Origin: Rhizobium sp. FKL33
GTDB taxonomy: Bacteria; Pseudomonadota; Alphaproteobacteria; Rhizobiales; Rhizobiaceae
Length of the DNA stretch: 64,000 bases
Direction of reading: 5' to 3'
NCBI RefSeq assembly: GCF_005222915.1
Contig: NZ_STFX01000021.1
Location: 1-64,000 of the forward strand
A program made the position numbers and the translations under genes. The notes under the pieces are model-generated. The model was not told where the DNA came from. It saw nothing but the letters and a program-made list of their open reading frames with translations, and did no database searches. Shown here one piece after another: positions 46,865 to 56,185 of the stretch. Each line of letters begins with the position of its first letter. Positions within the stretch are counted from its first letter, which is position 1.

Positions 46865-48292
46865 TCACCGCCAGCTGAACCACAGCGTCGCGAGACCGAG
46901 AAAGCCGAAGAAGCCGGTGAGATCGGTGATCATGGTCACGAACACCGAGGAGGCCACGGCCGGGTCGGCCCCGAACCGGTTGAGCAGCAACGGCACCAGA
47001 TTGCCGGCCATCGCCGCAGCGAGAAAATTGATGAACAAAGCCGTGGCGATCACCAGTCCCAGATGGACGTCGTGATACATGAAGCCCGCCACCAGGCCGA
47101 CGAGAATTGCAAAGATCAGCCCGTTTGTCGTCCCTACCCCCAATTCGCGCCGGATGATGCGGCCGGCATTGTAGATGTCGAGATCGCGGGTGGCGAGCGC
47201 GCGCACCGTCACCGTCATGGTCTGCGTGCCGGCATTGCCGCCCATCGAGGCGACGATCGGCATCAGCACGGCCAGCGCCACCATCTGTTCGATGGTCGCG
47301 TCGAACAGGCCGATGACCGTCGAGGACAGGAAGGCCGTGCCGAAATTGATGAACAGCCAGAGAAAGCGCGATCGCACCGTGGAGATGACATTGTCCGACA
47401 GTTCTTCGTCGCCCACGCCCGCCAGGCGCTTGATGTCCTCTTCCGCTTCTTCGTGGATGACGTCGACCACGTCGTCGATGGTCAGCACGCCCACCAACCG
47501 CTCATTCTCGTCGACCACGGCGGCGGACAAGAGGTCATATTGCTGGAAAAGCTGCGCCGCCTCCTCCTGGTCCATGTCGGCCGGGATCGAATGGCTGGTC
47601 TCGCGCATAATGTCGTCGATCTTGACGCCGCGCTGGGTGCGCAAGATCCGGTCGAGATCGACGGCGCCCAGAAGCTTGAAGGTGGGGTCGATGACGAAGA
47701 TCTGGGTGAAGCTTTCCGGCAGATCTTCCTCTTCGCGCATATAGTCGATGCACTGACCCACCGTCCAGAACGGCGGCACCGCCACGAATTCCGACTGCAT
47801 GCGCCGACCGGCGGAGCTTTCCGGATAATCCAGCGCCCGACGCAGGCGAACCCGCTCGGTGAACGGCAGCTTGGCGAGAATCTCTTCGCGATCTTCCTGG
47901 TCGAGGTCTTCGAGAATGTAGACCGCGTCGTCCGAATCGAGATCGCCGATGGCGGCGGCGATGGCGTCGTTGGGGATCTGCTCGACGATTTCCAGGCGGA
48001 TCGCCTCGTCGACCTCGGTCAGCGCCGCAAGGTCGAAATCGTCGCCGAGCAGATGGATCAGCGCGATGCGCTGCTCGGGCATCATCGCCTCGAGCACGTC
48101 GCCGAGTTCGGAAATATGCAGGCGGCCGACATGGCGGCGCAGGAAAATGACGTCGCGATCGGCGATCGCCGCGCCGACCAGTGCGAGGAAATCGTGCCGC
48201 ACCGAGCCGTCTTCGGTATAGATGTCCGAAAGCTCCTGGCGCTCCGCCGGTTCAGGGGCGTCTAAAACGTCCTGTTCGCTGTCCTGCGACAT
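46865..48292 (-). CDS. mgtE: Magnesium transporter MgtE
   Basis: Mg2+ channel of the inner membrane. 475 residues: an N-terminal helical superhelix (MgtE_N, about 30-135), two CBS domains (about 155-275, with MREEEDLPESFTQIFVIDP and VVDENERLVGVLTIDDVVDV), a plug helix and five C-terminal transmembrane helices containing MPIVASMGGNAGTQTMTVTVR. The MgtE_N and CBS domains close the pore when Mg2+ is sufficient. No M-box riboswitch was seen upstream. Confidence 0.95.
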   Translation of the reverse strand: MSQDSEQDVLDAPEPAERQELSDIYTEDGSVRHDFLALVGAAIADRDVIFLRRHVGRLHISELGDVLEAMMPEQRIALIHLLGDDFDLAALTEVDEAIRLEIVEQIPNDAIAAAIGDLDSDDAVYILEDLDQEDREEILAKLPFTERVRLRRALDYPESSAGRRMQSEFVAVPPFWTVGQCIDYMREEEDLPESFTQIFVIDPTFKLLGAVDLDRILRTQRGVKIDDIMRETSHSIPADMDQEEAAQLFQQYDLLSAAVVDENERLVGVLTIDDVVDVIHEEAEEDIKRLAGVGDEELSDNVISTVRSRFLWLFINFGTAFLSSTVIGLFDATIEQMVALAVLMPIVASMGGNAGTQTMTVTVRALATRDLDIYNAGRIIRRELGVGTTNGLIFAILVGLVAGFMYHDVHLGLVIATALFINFLAAAMAGNLVPLLLNRFGADPAVASSVFVTMITDLTGFFGFLGLATLWFSWR

Positions 48293-48619
48293 CGCTCCGC
48301 CCCCTTCTCCTTGGTCCTGTTCTTTTCACCCTCACCCGCCCCGAGACGTGCAGAAGGTCTTGAGCATGAACGGTTTCTCTTTCCGACAAATCCACGGCCG
48401 CCGCACGGTGCTAGACGAATTCGCAAGCGCGGTCCACCAAAAATCCCGGCTGCGACCATAACCGCTGTCGCGTTAATTTTCCGTGCGAAATCAAGCCGAT
48501 GCCGCAGTTTTTGAGCTTCGGTCGCGAACTTTACATTTCTACATGCGCCGGCAAAAACCCGGCAACATCGCCCGTCCATTCTGGCCTCATCGAAATGAGA
48601 GCGAAGAAAGGACTTCCTC
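48293..48619. promoter_or_regulatory. Divergent promoter region between mgtE and the Spy-like gene
   Basis: About 330 nt without a gene. Near the Spy-like gene TTACAT (48531-48536) and TACAT (48540-48544) form a short direct repeat that could bind the adjacent response regulator. GCCGG-CAAAAAC-CCGGC (from about 48547) is a small hairpin in the leader. AGGAGAAGGGGGCGG is the mgtE ribosome binding site on the other strand. Confidence 0.4.
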
Positions 48620-49183
48620 ATGACGCAAGACCTCGAAAACGGCATCCCCGAAGCGCCGAAATCGAACTGGCTTCGCCGCATCGTCATCATCGGCTCGACC
48701 ACCGCCGTTGTGCTCGGCGCGGGTGCTCTGGCCTTCGCCGGCGGCAAGGACGGCTTCGGCCCCGGCGGCATGCGCCACAAATTCATGCAGGGTTATATGG
48801 AATACCGCATGGATCAGATGCTGAGCGACGCCGGAGCGGACGACGCGCAGAAGGCCAAGATCAAGACCATCCTGAAGACCGCGATGGAACAGGTCCGTCC
48901 CGACCGCCAGGAACGCCGCGCCGCCCGCGACGGCGCCCTCGATCTCCTGGAGGCCCCGACCATCGACCGCGCCGCGATCGAAACTTTCCGCGCCCAGCAG
49001 ATCGAAAAGCTCGACGCCAAATCGAAAATCATTGCCAAGGCGGTCGCCGATGCCGCAGATGTGCTGAACCCCGATCAGCGCAAGAAACTGGTCGACGAAC
49101 TCGACGAGATGGGCTTCGGACGCGGGCCTGGCGGCGACCATCCGCCGGGCATGATGGACGACATGCCGCCCAAGGCCCCTTGA
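48620..49183 (+). CDS. Spy/CpxP-like periplasmic protein
   Basis: 187 residues. One N-terminal hydrophobic segment (IVIIGSTTAVVLGAGALAFA) acts as signal or anchor. The rest is highly helical and charged (MLSDAGADDAQKAKIKTILK, then LNPDQRKKLVDELDEMGFGR), as in the LTXXQ/Spy family of envelope-stress chaperones. The C-terminus is rich in Gly, Pro and His. Placed directly before a response regulator and histidine kinase, it looks like the CpxP/Spy member of a CpxRA-type stress system. The ATG follows AAAGGACTTCCTC. Confidence 0.82.
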   Translation: MTQDLENGIPEAPKSNWLRRIVIIGSTTAVVLGAGALAFAGGKDGFGPGGMRHKFMQGYMEYRMDQMLSDAGADDAQKAKIKTILKTAMEQVRPDRQERRAARDGALDLLEAPTIDRAAIETFRAQQIEKLDAKSKIIAKAVADAADVLNPDQRKKLVDELDEMGFGRGPGGDHPPGMMDDMPPKAP

Positions 49184-49190
49184 GCGCATA

Positions 49191-49238
49191 GCGCATTTCC
49201 TGGAAAAGTGTGATTGCGGTTTTCCTCCAGGAAATGCG
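49191..49238. repeat. Palindromic intergenic element (rhizobial-type small repeat)
   Basis: CGCATTTCCTGG and CCAGGAAATGCG form a perfect 12-bp inverted repeat, extended inward by AAAA/TTTT around a short loop. The general form (GCATTTCC...GGAAATGC) resembles a dispersed element I recall from Hyphomicrobiales genomes. It lies between the Spy-like gene and the response regulator and may stabilise or attenuate the mRNA. Confidence 0.55.
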
Positions 49239-49268
49239 TCGTAAGACAGGTGAGAGCAGGACCACGAC

Positions 49269-49964
49269 ATGGCGGATGAAATTCTTGTGATCGACGACGA
49301 CACGCGACTATCCGCCATGTTGTCCGATTATCTCGGATCGGCAGGCTATGCCGTACGGACGGCGGCGACGGGCGCTTCAGGCCTCCAGGAGATCGCACGC
49401 CGCCCGCCGGACGCCGTCGTGCTCGATGTGATGCTGCCGGACACCGACGGCTTCGATGTCTGCCGCAAGATCCGCGCCCGCTCGAACCTGCCCATCCTCA
49501 TGCTGACGGCGCGGGGCGAGGAAACCGACCGCATCGTGGGCCTCGAAATCGGCGCCGACGATTATCTCGGCAAGCCGTTCAGCCCGCGCGAACTGGCGGC
49601 GAGGCTGAAGGCGCTTCTCCGCCGCGCCCGCTCCTCGGTCCAGCAGATGGAGCTTTTGCGGTTCGGCGGGCTGGAGATCGACCGCGATCGCCGCATCGCC
49701 ACCGTCGACGGTCAGGAAGCCGTGCTGACGGGCTATCAGTTCTCGCTGCTCGTGGCGCTCGCCGAAAACGCCGGCCGGGTGCTGAGCCGCGACCGGCTGA
49801 TGGAGCTCGTGAAGGGCGAGGAGCTCGAGGCCTTCGACCGTTCCATCGACGTCCATATTTCCCGCATTCGCGCAGCGATCGAAAAGGATCCGAAAAATCC
49901 TCGGCGGATCCTGACCCTGCGCGGTTCCGGCTATCTCTTCGCCCGCACTCAGGACGAGGGCTGA
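49269..49964 (+). CDS. OmpR/PhoB family response regulator (CpxR-like)
   Basis: 231 residues. The receiver domain has the acidic pair in VIDDDTRL, phospho-acceptor Asp53 in VVLDVMLP, Thr in MLTARG and Lys102 in LGKPFSPRE. The C-terminal winged helix ends LTLRGSGYLFAR. The histidine kinase gene begins 3 nt downstream, so they form one operon. Together with the upstream Spy-like gene the set resembles CpxPRA. Confidence 0.93.
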   Translation: MADEILVIDDDTRLSAMLSDYLGSAGYAVRTAATGASGLQEIARRPPDAVVLDVMLPDTDGFDVCRKIRARSNLPILMLTARGEETDRIVGLEIGADDYLGKPFSPRELAARLKALLRRARSSVQQMELLRFGGLEIDRDRRIATVDGQEAVLTGYQFSLLVALAENAGRVLSRDRLMELVKGEELEAFDRSIDVHISRIRAAIEKDPKNPRRILTLRGSGYLFARTQDEG

Positions 49965-49967
49965 GCC

Positions 49968-51233
49968 GTGATCGCCTCCCGCCTGTTTCTCAAGATTTAT
50001 CTGACCGTGCTCGGCTGCCTGGCGCTGGTCGTGATCACGTTGAGCGCGCTTGCCTTTCTCGGCCGGCTCGACGCCAATCGCGGCCCGCTCGAACAGGGCG
50101 TCAGCAAGCTCGCCTCCTCGGTCCTGAGCGCTGATGTGCCGATGGCGCAGCGGCAGGCGATGCTCGATCGCCTCGCCCGCGCCTTCGACGCCGACATCGC
50201 CATTTTCGACGCCCGGGGACATTACGTGCAGGGTGCCGGCGAGAGGATCGCACGGCCCGACGCCGACGATCCCTGGATCGAGCGGACCGACCGTTTCAGG
50301 GCGTTCCGCATCGAATTGCCCGATGGCGCGACGCTGGTCGCCTATGTTCCCCGACGCTTCGCCCCGCCGCGCGGCCATCTGATCGGCCTGTTCCTCGTGA
50401 CGGCGCTGATGGTGGGCCTCGGCGCCTATCCCGTCGTTCGCCACCTCACCCGCAGGCTGGGCGATCTGCGCGACAGCATGGATCATTGGGGCAATGGCGA
50501 CCTGACCATCCGCGCGCCCGTGCATGGCCGCGACGAAGTCGCCGGCGTCGCCCGAACCTTCAACCTCGCCGCCGATCGCATCGAGGCGCTGGTCACGGCG
50601 CAGAAGAGCCTGCTCGCCAATGCAAGCCATGAATTGCGCTCGCCGCTTGCCCGCCTCCGGCTGGCGGTCGAGATGCAGGAAATCAGGCGCACCGACGAGA
50701 CCCGAGACGAGATCATCCGCAATCTCGCCGAGCTCGACGATATCGTCGAGGAAATCCTGCTCAAGAGCCGGTTGGGCAGCGAGCGACCGCCGCCGCTCAA
50801 CCAATCCGTCGATCTCCTGGCGCTGGCGAGCGAAGAAGCCGCGGCGACAGGCGCAACGGTCGAGGGCGACGCCGGCATCGTGGTCGGCAATGAAAAGCTG
50901 CTGCGCCGCCTGATCCGCAATCTCTTGCAGAACGCCGAACGCCATGGCGCCCCGCCGGTGACGGTGACGCTCGGAGCCGAAGGAACCGACGCCCTTCTCC
51001 GCGTCCGCGATCACGGCCCCGGCATCGCGGCGCAGGATCGCGATCGCCTGTTCGAACCTTTTTACCGCCCGAGCGGCCGCAGCGAGGCCGATGGCGGCTG
51101 GGGACTCGGTCTGTCGCTGGTCTCGGAAATCGCCCGCCTGCATGGCGGTTCGGTTGTCATTGACGATGTCGAAGGCGCGGGAGCCTGTTTCCTGGTCAGG
51201 ATCGCGAAAGGCCCATCAGGCCGCGTCCTGTAA
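49968..51233 (+). CDS. Sensor histidine kinase (CpxA-like)
   Basis: 421 residues from a GTG at 49968. Helix 1 (IYLTVLGCLALVVITLSALA), a periplasmic sensor of about 105 residues and helix 2 (GLFLVTALMVGLGAYPVV) are followed by HAMP (about 155-208), the dimerisation box with His221 in ANASHELRSPLARLRLAVEM, and the HATPase domain with NLLQNAERHG, DHGPGI and GWGLGLSLV. Phosphorylates the adjacent regulator. Its last 18 nt overlap the convergent gene ending at 51216. Confidence 0.93.
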   Translation: MIASRLFLKIYLTVLGCLALVVITLSALAFLGRLDANRGPLEQGVSKLASSVLSADVPMAQRQAMLDRLARAFDADIAIFDARGHYVQGAGERIARPDADDPWIERTDRFRAFRIELPDGATLVAYVPRRFAPPRGHLIGLFLVTALMVGLGAYPVVRHLTRRLGDLRDSMDHWGNGDLTIRAPVHGRDEVAGVARTFNLAADRIEALVTAQKSLLANASHELRSPLARLRLAVEMQEIRRTDETRDEIIRNLAELDDIVEEILLKSRLGSERPPPLNQSVDLLALASEEAAATGATVEGDAGIVVGNEKLLRRLIRNLLQNAERHGAPPVTVTLGAEGTDALLRVRDHGPGIAAQDRDRLFEPFYRPSGRSEADGGWGLGLSLVSEIARLHGGSVVIDDVEGAGACFLVRIAKGPSGRVL

Positions 51234-51920
51234 CTCCATGACGTCCGTCGACTTCAGACGAAGCCACCCATCGGCGATCGATCCGGCAGCTGCCGTCACC
51301 GTCACGCTGCCGATGAGGCTTCGCCAGCCGGGATGGTTGATCCGGTCGCGCACGACCGTGTCGATGCGCCTCAGCGCCTCGGCCTCACGCAACGTTACAC
51401 TGAGGCGGCCGCGATCGAGCCTGTCCCTGACAATACGGTAGACATAGTCGAGATCCTCGATGGACAAGCCGGCGCGCTTTGAAGACCTCTGGCCGGCATA
51501 GGCGCCCTCGCCGCAGTCCAGCGCCAGGCGCAACTGATCGAGCGCCAACGCCGGAAGGCAGTCTGGACAGCCGCGTGAAAGCTCCATCACATGCAGCAGC
51601 AATTCGAGTTCGTCATCATCCGCAATCACGCCTTCGGGCGCGATCATGGCCATGAGACAGTCGGCCCTATCGGCGTCGACAAACGGCCTGGGATAGCGGG
51701 CATTGACGAAGAAATCCGCCATGGCCTCCACGAACCATCGGCTCCACTCTAAGCTCTTTTCCGCAGCGGATCGGTGAAGGCCGAGCAATTGCCAGGCGTC
51801 GGCCTCTGTGACGACACCCGAGGGAAACATCCATCTGCGCAGCACCGCCGCATCGTCCTGCGTCAGCCGCTGTTTCCCGGCACGCGCCGAGGCGGGGTAA
51901 CGCAACGTCAACTCCAGCAT
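51216..51920 (-). CDS. Hypothetical protein
   Basis: 234 residues from the ATG at 51920 after GGGAGTTGCTTCG; the longer frame to 52097 is not needed. Soluble and mostly helical. CPDCLPAL might form part of a metal or disulfide site. No family recognised. It overlaps the 3' end of the histidine kinase gene by 18 nt on the opposite strand. Confidence 0.65.
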   Translation of the reverse strand: MLELTLRYPASARAGKQRLTQDDAAVLRRWMFPSGVVTEADAWQLLGLHRSAAEKSLEWSRWFVEAMADFFVNARYPRPFVDADRADCLMAMIAPEGVIADDDELELLLHVMELSRGCPDCLPALALDQLRLALDCGEGAYAGQRSSKRAGLSIEDLDYVYRIVRDRLDRGRLSVTLREAEALRRIDTVVRDRINHPGWRSLIGSVTVTAAAGSIADGWLRLKSTDVMELQDAA

Positions 51921-52006
51921 CGAAGCAACTCCCGCTTCATCATGAAGCAGTTGCAATCTCGCAGCCGAACGTAAATTTCGGCTCAATCGAAATGGTGTAT
52001 AGTCTC

Positions 52007-52945
52007 TTAATGCTGAGCCGCGACCCTGACCTCGTCTCGCCGGGCGCTCCAGATGATGTAGAGGCCCGAGCCGATGATGATGGCGACGCCCAGCCATTTG
52101 GAGAGATTGGGAAAATCGCCGAACAGCAGATAGCCGAGCGCCGTGGCCGAAATGATCTCGAAATACTGGAACGGCGCGAGAACCGAGACCGGGGCGAGGC
52201 GGAAGGCCTTCACCACCAGCAGATGCCCGTAACCCGACAGGCCGCCGAGCAGCACGAGAATCCCGAAACTGAACAGTCCGTCCGGCAACGCCATCTGGAA
52301 ATCTTCCAAGCCGGCGGCGTCGCCCATCAACAGCACCGCGCCCATGAACAGCGATCCGCCGACGCCCGACAGGGTCTGCATGGTCAGGGGCGGATCGGCC
52401 TCGCCGATGGCGCGGTTGAGGAACAGATAGAGCGCGAAGAGAAAGGCGCAGGCGACCGGCAGAAGCGCCGTCAACCCGAAAAGCCGGAAACTGGGCTGGA
52501 TGACGATCATCGCGCCGCCGAAGCCGATCAGGATCGCCAGCCAGCGCTTCCAGCCGACCTTCTCGCCGAGAATCCAGGCCGACATCGCCGTGAGCATGAA
52601 GGGCTCGACGAAATAGATCGCGAAGACGTCGGCGAGCGGCATATATTTGACCGCGGTGAAAAACAACAGCGTCGCCGCCGCATGCAGAGCCCCGCGCAGC
52701 AGGTTCATCCAGGGCCGCTTGGCGACAAAGGCCCCGCGTCCGGCCACCGTCACCAGAAGCGGCAGCGTCAGAACGGTCTGGAAGAAGAAGCGATAGAAGG
52801 TCACCTGGCCCGGCGACATGGCCTGCACATTGGCCATATATTTGGCGATGGCGTCCATGCAGGGCAGGATCATCATGGCGGCGGCCATGATCAGCAGCCC
52901 GCGGATGAGAGACGACGACGGAGGCGAAGAGGAAAGAGTGGTCAT
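52007..52945 (-). CDS. EamA/DMT superfamily transporter
   Basis: 312 residues with ten predicted helices in two EamA repeats (about 15-145 and 160-300), for example LIMAAAMMILPCMDAIAKYM, FMLTAMSAWILGEKVGWKRW and VLAPFQYFEIISATALGYLL. Inner-membrane exporter of small metabolites, substrate unknown. ATG start at 52945. Confidence 0.88.
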   Translation of the reverse strand: MTTLSSSPPSSSLIRGLLIMAAAMMILPCMDAIAKYMANVQAMSPGQVTFYRFFFQTVLTLPLLVTVAGRGAFVAKRPWMNLLRGALHAAATLLFFTAVKYMPLADVFAIYFVEPFMLTAMSAWILGEKVGWKRWLAILIGFGGAMIVIQPSFRLFGLTALLPVACAFLFALYLFLNRAIGEADPPLTMQTLSGVGGSLFMGAVLLMGDAAGLEDFQMALPDGLFSFGILVLLGGLSGYGHLLVVKAFRLAPVSVLAPFQYFEIISATALGYLLFGDFPNLSKWLGVAIIIGSGLYIIWSARRDEVRVAAQH

Positions 52946-53096
52946 GAAGGCTCGCAGCGGATTCGTGCCCCGAGTTTATCGGACGCCGCTCGTCAGAACA
53001 CGCGCTAACTCAGCGTCTCGACCGAATTGTCTTGAACCTAAGAATGAGCATCGCTTCACGACGCCGCCTGCCGCTGACCATCCAGCGGACCTGCCC

Positions 53097-54707
53097 TCAC
53101 CGCTCCGTCGCGATCCGCGACGCCATGCGCTCGGCCATCATGATCGTGGGCGCATTGGTGTTGCCGCCGATCAGGGTCGGCATCACCGAAGCGTCGATGA
53201 CGCGCAGCCGCTCCATGCCCCTCACTTTCATCGCCTCGGGATCGACGACGGCGAGCGCGTCGACGCCCATCCGGCAGGTGCCGACCGGGTGGTAGATCGT
53301 ATCGGCCCGGGCTCTGATCTGCTTGAGGATCTCGGCGTCGCTCAGATCGGCGAAGGGATGCAGATCGCGGCCCCTGATGTCGTCGAGCGCCGGTCGCTCC
53401 ATGATATCGAGCATCTTTCTGATCCCGGTGATCATCAGCGCCTCGTCGCGCCCATCGCTCAGGAAGCGGGGATCGATCCTCGGCGGCAGCCTGGGATCGG
53501 GACCATGAAGGCCCACTTCGCCGCGACTATAGGGCCTGAGCACGCAGACATGACCGGAATAACCCTGTGGCAAGTGCAATTTGCGGGCGTGATTCTCCAG
53601 GAGGCCGATGACGAAATGCAGTTGCAGGTCGGGAATGCCGACATCGGGCGAAGACCGGAGAAACGCGCCGACCTCCGCCACCGGCGAGGCGCAGAGGCCG
53701 GTTCCATCCTTCCGCCAGCGCAGCATTTCCCTGGCGATCGTCATGAGTCCCGATGGCGTCAGCCCCACCGTATCGGCGTCGATGGAGCGCGTGGCGTGCA
53801 CATAGTCGAGATGGTCCTGCAGGTTTTCGCCGACCCCCGGCAGATCATGCACCACATCGACGCCGGCCATCTTCAGCCTGCCGCCCGGGCCGATGCCCGA
53901 CAATTGCAGGAGATGCGGCGAGCCGAAGGCGCCGGAGGAAAGGATCACCTCGCGCCGCGCCCTCACCTCCTGTCTCTGGCCGCCGCGCCTGATAACCACG
54001 CCGCGCGCGCTGCGTCCATCGAGAAGCAATCGTTCGGCATGCGCGCCCGTCAGCACCTGGAGATTGGGCCGGCCCATGACCGGATGCAGATAGGCCGCCG
54101 CCGCCGAGCAGCGCTCGCCCTTTCTCGGCCCTTCCCAGAACTGCGTCACCTGATAGAGACCGGCGCCCTCTTGTTCCGGCCCGTTGAAATCGTCGTTGAG
54201 CGGCAATCCGCTTTGGCGGCAGGCCTCGATGAAGCGGGCGGAAACCTGGCGCGGCGTCTGCTGCTCGCCCACCTGCAGCGGACCCGAGCCGCCATGCAGC
54301 CGGCTGTCGCCGCGCTGATTCCCTTCCGTCTTGACGAACCAGGGCAAGACCTCCCGCCAGGACCAGCCGGCGCAGCCGAGCTGCGCCCAGCGATCGTAAT
54401 CCGACGGATGGCCGCGCACATAAAGCATGGCGTTGATGGCGCTGGAGCCACCCAGCGCCTTGCCGCGCGGCTGGAACCCGCGCCGTCCGTTCAGCTTTTC
54501 CTGCGGTTCGGTGAACAGCGCCCAATTGTTGTATTTCGGTTTGCCGCTGACCATGGCGACGATGCCGAGCGGCATGCGGATGGCGAGATCCCTGCCCTCG
54601 CCGCCCGCCTCGATCAGGCACACCGTCACCCCCGGCGTCTCGCTCAGCCGCGCCGCCAGCACCGAACCCGCCGATCCCCCGCCGACGATGACATAGTCGA
54701 ATTCCAT
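53097..54707 (-). CDS. GMC family oxidoreductase, choline/alcohol dehydrogenase-like
   Basis: 536 residues from the ATG at 54707 after GGGGAGGAACTGCATC. FAD-binding YVIVGGGSAGSVLAARLSE, GMC signature 1 GKALGGSSAINAMLYVRGHP, signature 2 SSGAFGSPHLLQLSGIG, and the active-site His in YHPVGTCRMG with NTNAPTIMMAERMA at the end. Resembles choline dehydrogenase BetA and alkanol dehydrogenase AlkJ. No bet genes are adjacent, and the upstream 16-bp site shared with merR points to MerR control, so alcohol oxidation in acyl or alkanol catabolism is as likely as choline oxidation. Confidence 0.9.
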   Translation of the reverse strand: MEFDYVIVGGGSAGSVLAARLSETPGVTVCLIEAGGEGRDLAIRMPLGIVAMVSGKPKYNNWALFTEPQEKLNGRRGFQPRGKALGGSSAINAMLYVRGHPSDYDRWAQLGCAGWSWREVLPWFVKTEGNQRGDSRLHGGSGPLQVGEQQTPRQVSARFIEACRQSGLPLNDDFNGPEQEGAGLYQVTQFWEGPRKGERCSAAAAYLHPVMGRPNLQVLTGAHAERLLLDGRSARGVVIRRGGQRQEVRARREVILSSGAFGSPHLLQLSGIGPGGRLKMAGVDVVHDLPGVGENLQDHLDYVHATRSIDADTVGLTPSGLMTIAREMLRWRKDGTGLCASPVAEVGAFLRSSPDVGIPDLQLHFVIGLLENHARKLHLPQGYSGHVCVLRPYSRGEVGLHGPDPRLPPRIDPRFLSDGRDEALMITGIRKMLDIMERPALDDIRGRDLHPFADLSDAEILKQIRARADTIYHPVGTCRMGVDALAVVDPEAMKVRGMERLRVIDASVMPTLIGGNTNAPTIMMAERMASRIATER

Positions 54708-54742
54708 GATGCAGTTCCTCCCCACGCCTAGAATTGTTCTCC

Positions 54743-54758
54743 TTTACGTAAAGGTCAA
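54743..54758. promoter_or_regulatory. Probable MerR operator upstream of the GMC gene
   Basis: TTTACGTAAAGGTCAA, of which CCTTTACGTAAAGG (54741-54754) is a perfect 14-bp palindrome. It matches the site in the merR promoter at 15 of 16 positions and lies at the same distance (35 nt) from the start codon. On the minus strand TTGACC forms a good -35; the -10 is unclear. Confidence 0.65.
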
Positions 54759-54887
54759 CAGGATCTTGCTGCTATGACGGTCTGTACGTCAGACGCGGCG
54801 TTATTTTGCGCTTTCAGGCTTGCCCCGCCGCCCTCCGATATGTTCTCTAGCCGCAAAACAATCGTCATCCGCTAATGGAGGATTCCC

Positions 54888-56015
<1,128 letters not shown>

Positions 56016-56043
56016 GCCGCGACGATCGACTGAATTTTTCAGG

Positions 56044-56078
56044 CGCCGGGGTCTCACGACTCCGGCGTTTTTGTTTGT
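56044..56078 (+). terminator. Terminator of frmA
   Basis: CGCCGG and CCGGCG close a hairpin with an internal GTC/GAC pair, followed by TTTTTGTTTG, about 30 nt after the stop codon. Confidence 0.8.
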
Positions 56079-56185
56079 CGCGAAAGCGCCAACACGAAAA
56101 TCCGATCGGCGTGGAGACATCGGCGGTTGACGCAAACCGGTGAAACTCGCCGACATTCTACAAAAAATGACTGCACAGACCTCAG

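Noticed and set aside
51960-51985. ACGTAAA near 51970 as a third MerR operator
   Set aside because: It lacks the AAGGTCAA half and does not sit in a promoter spacer.
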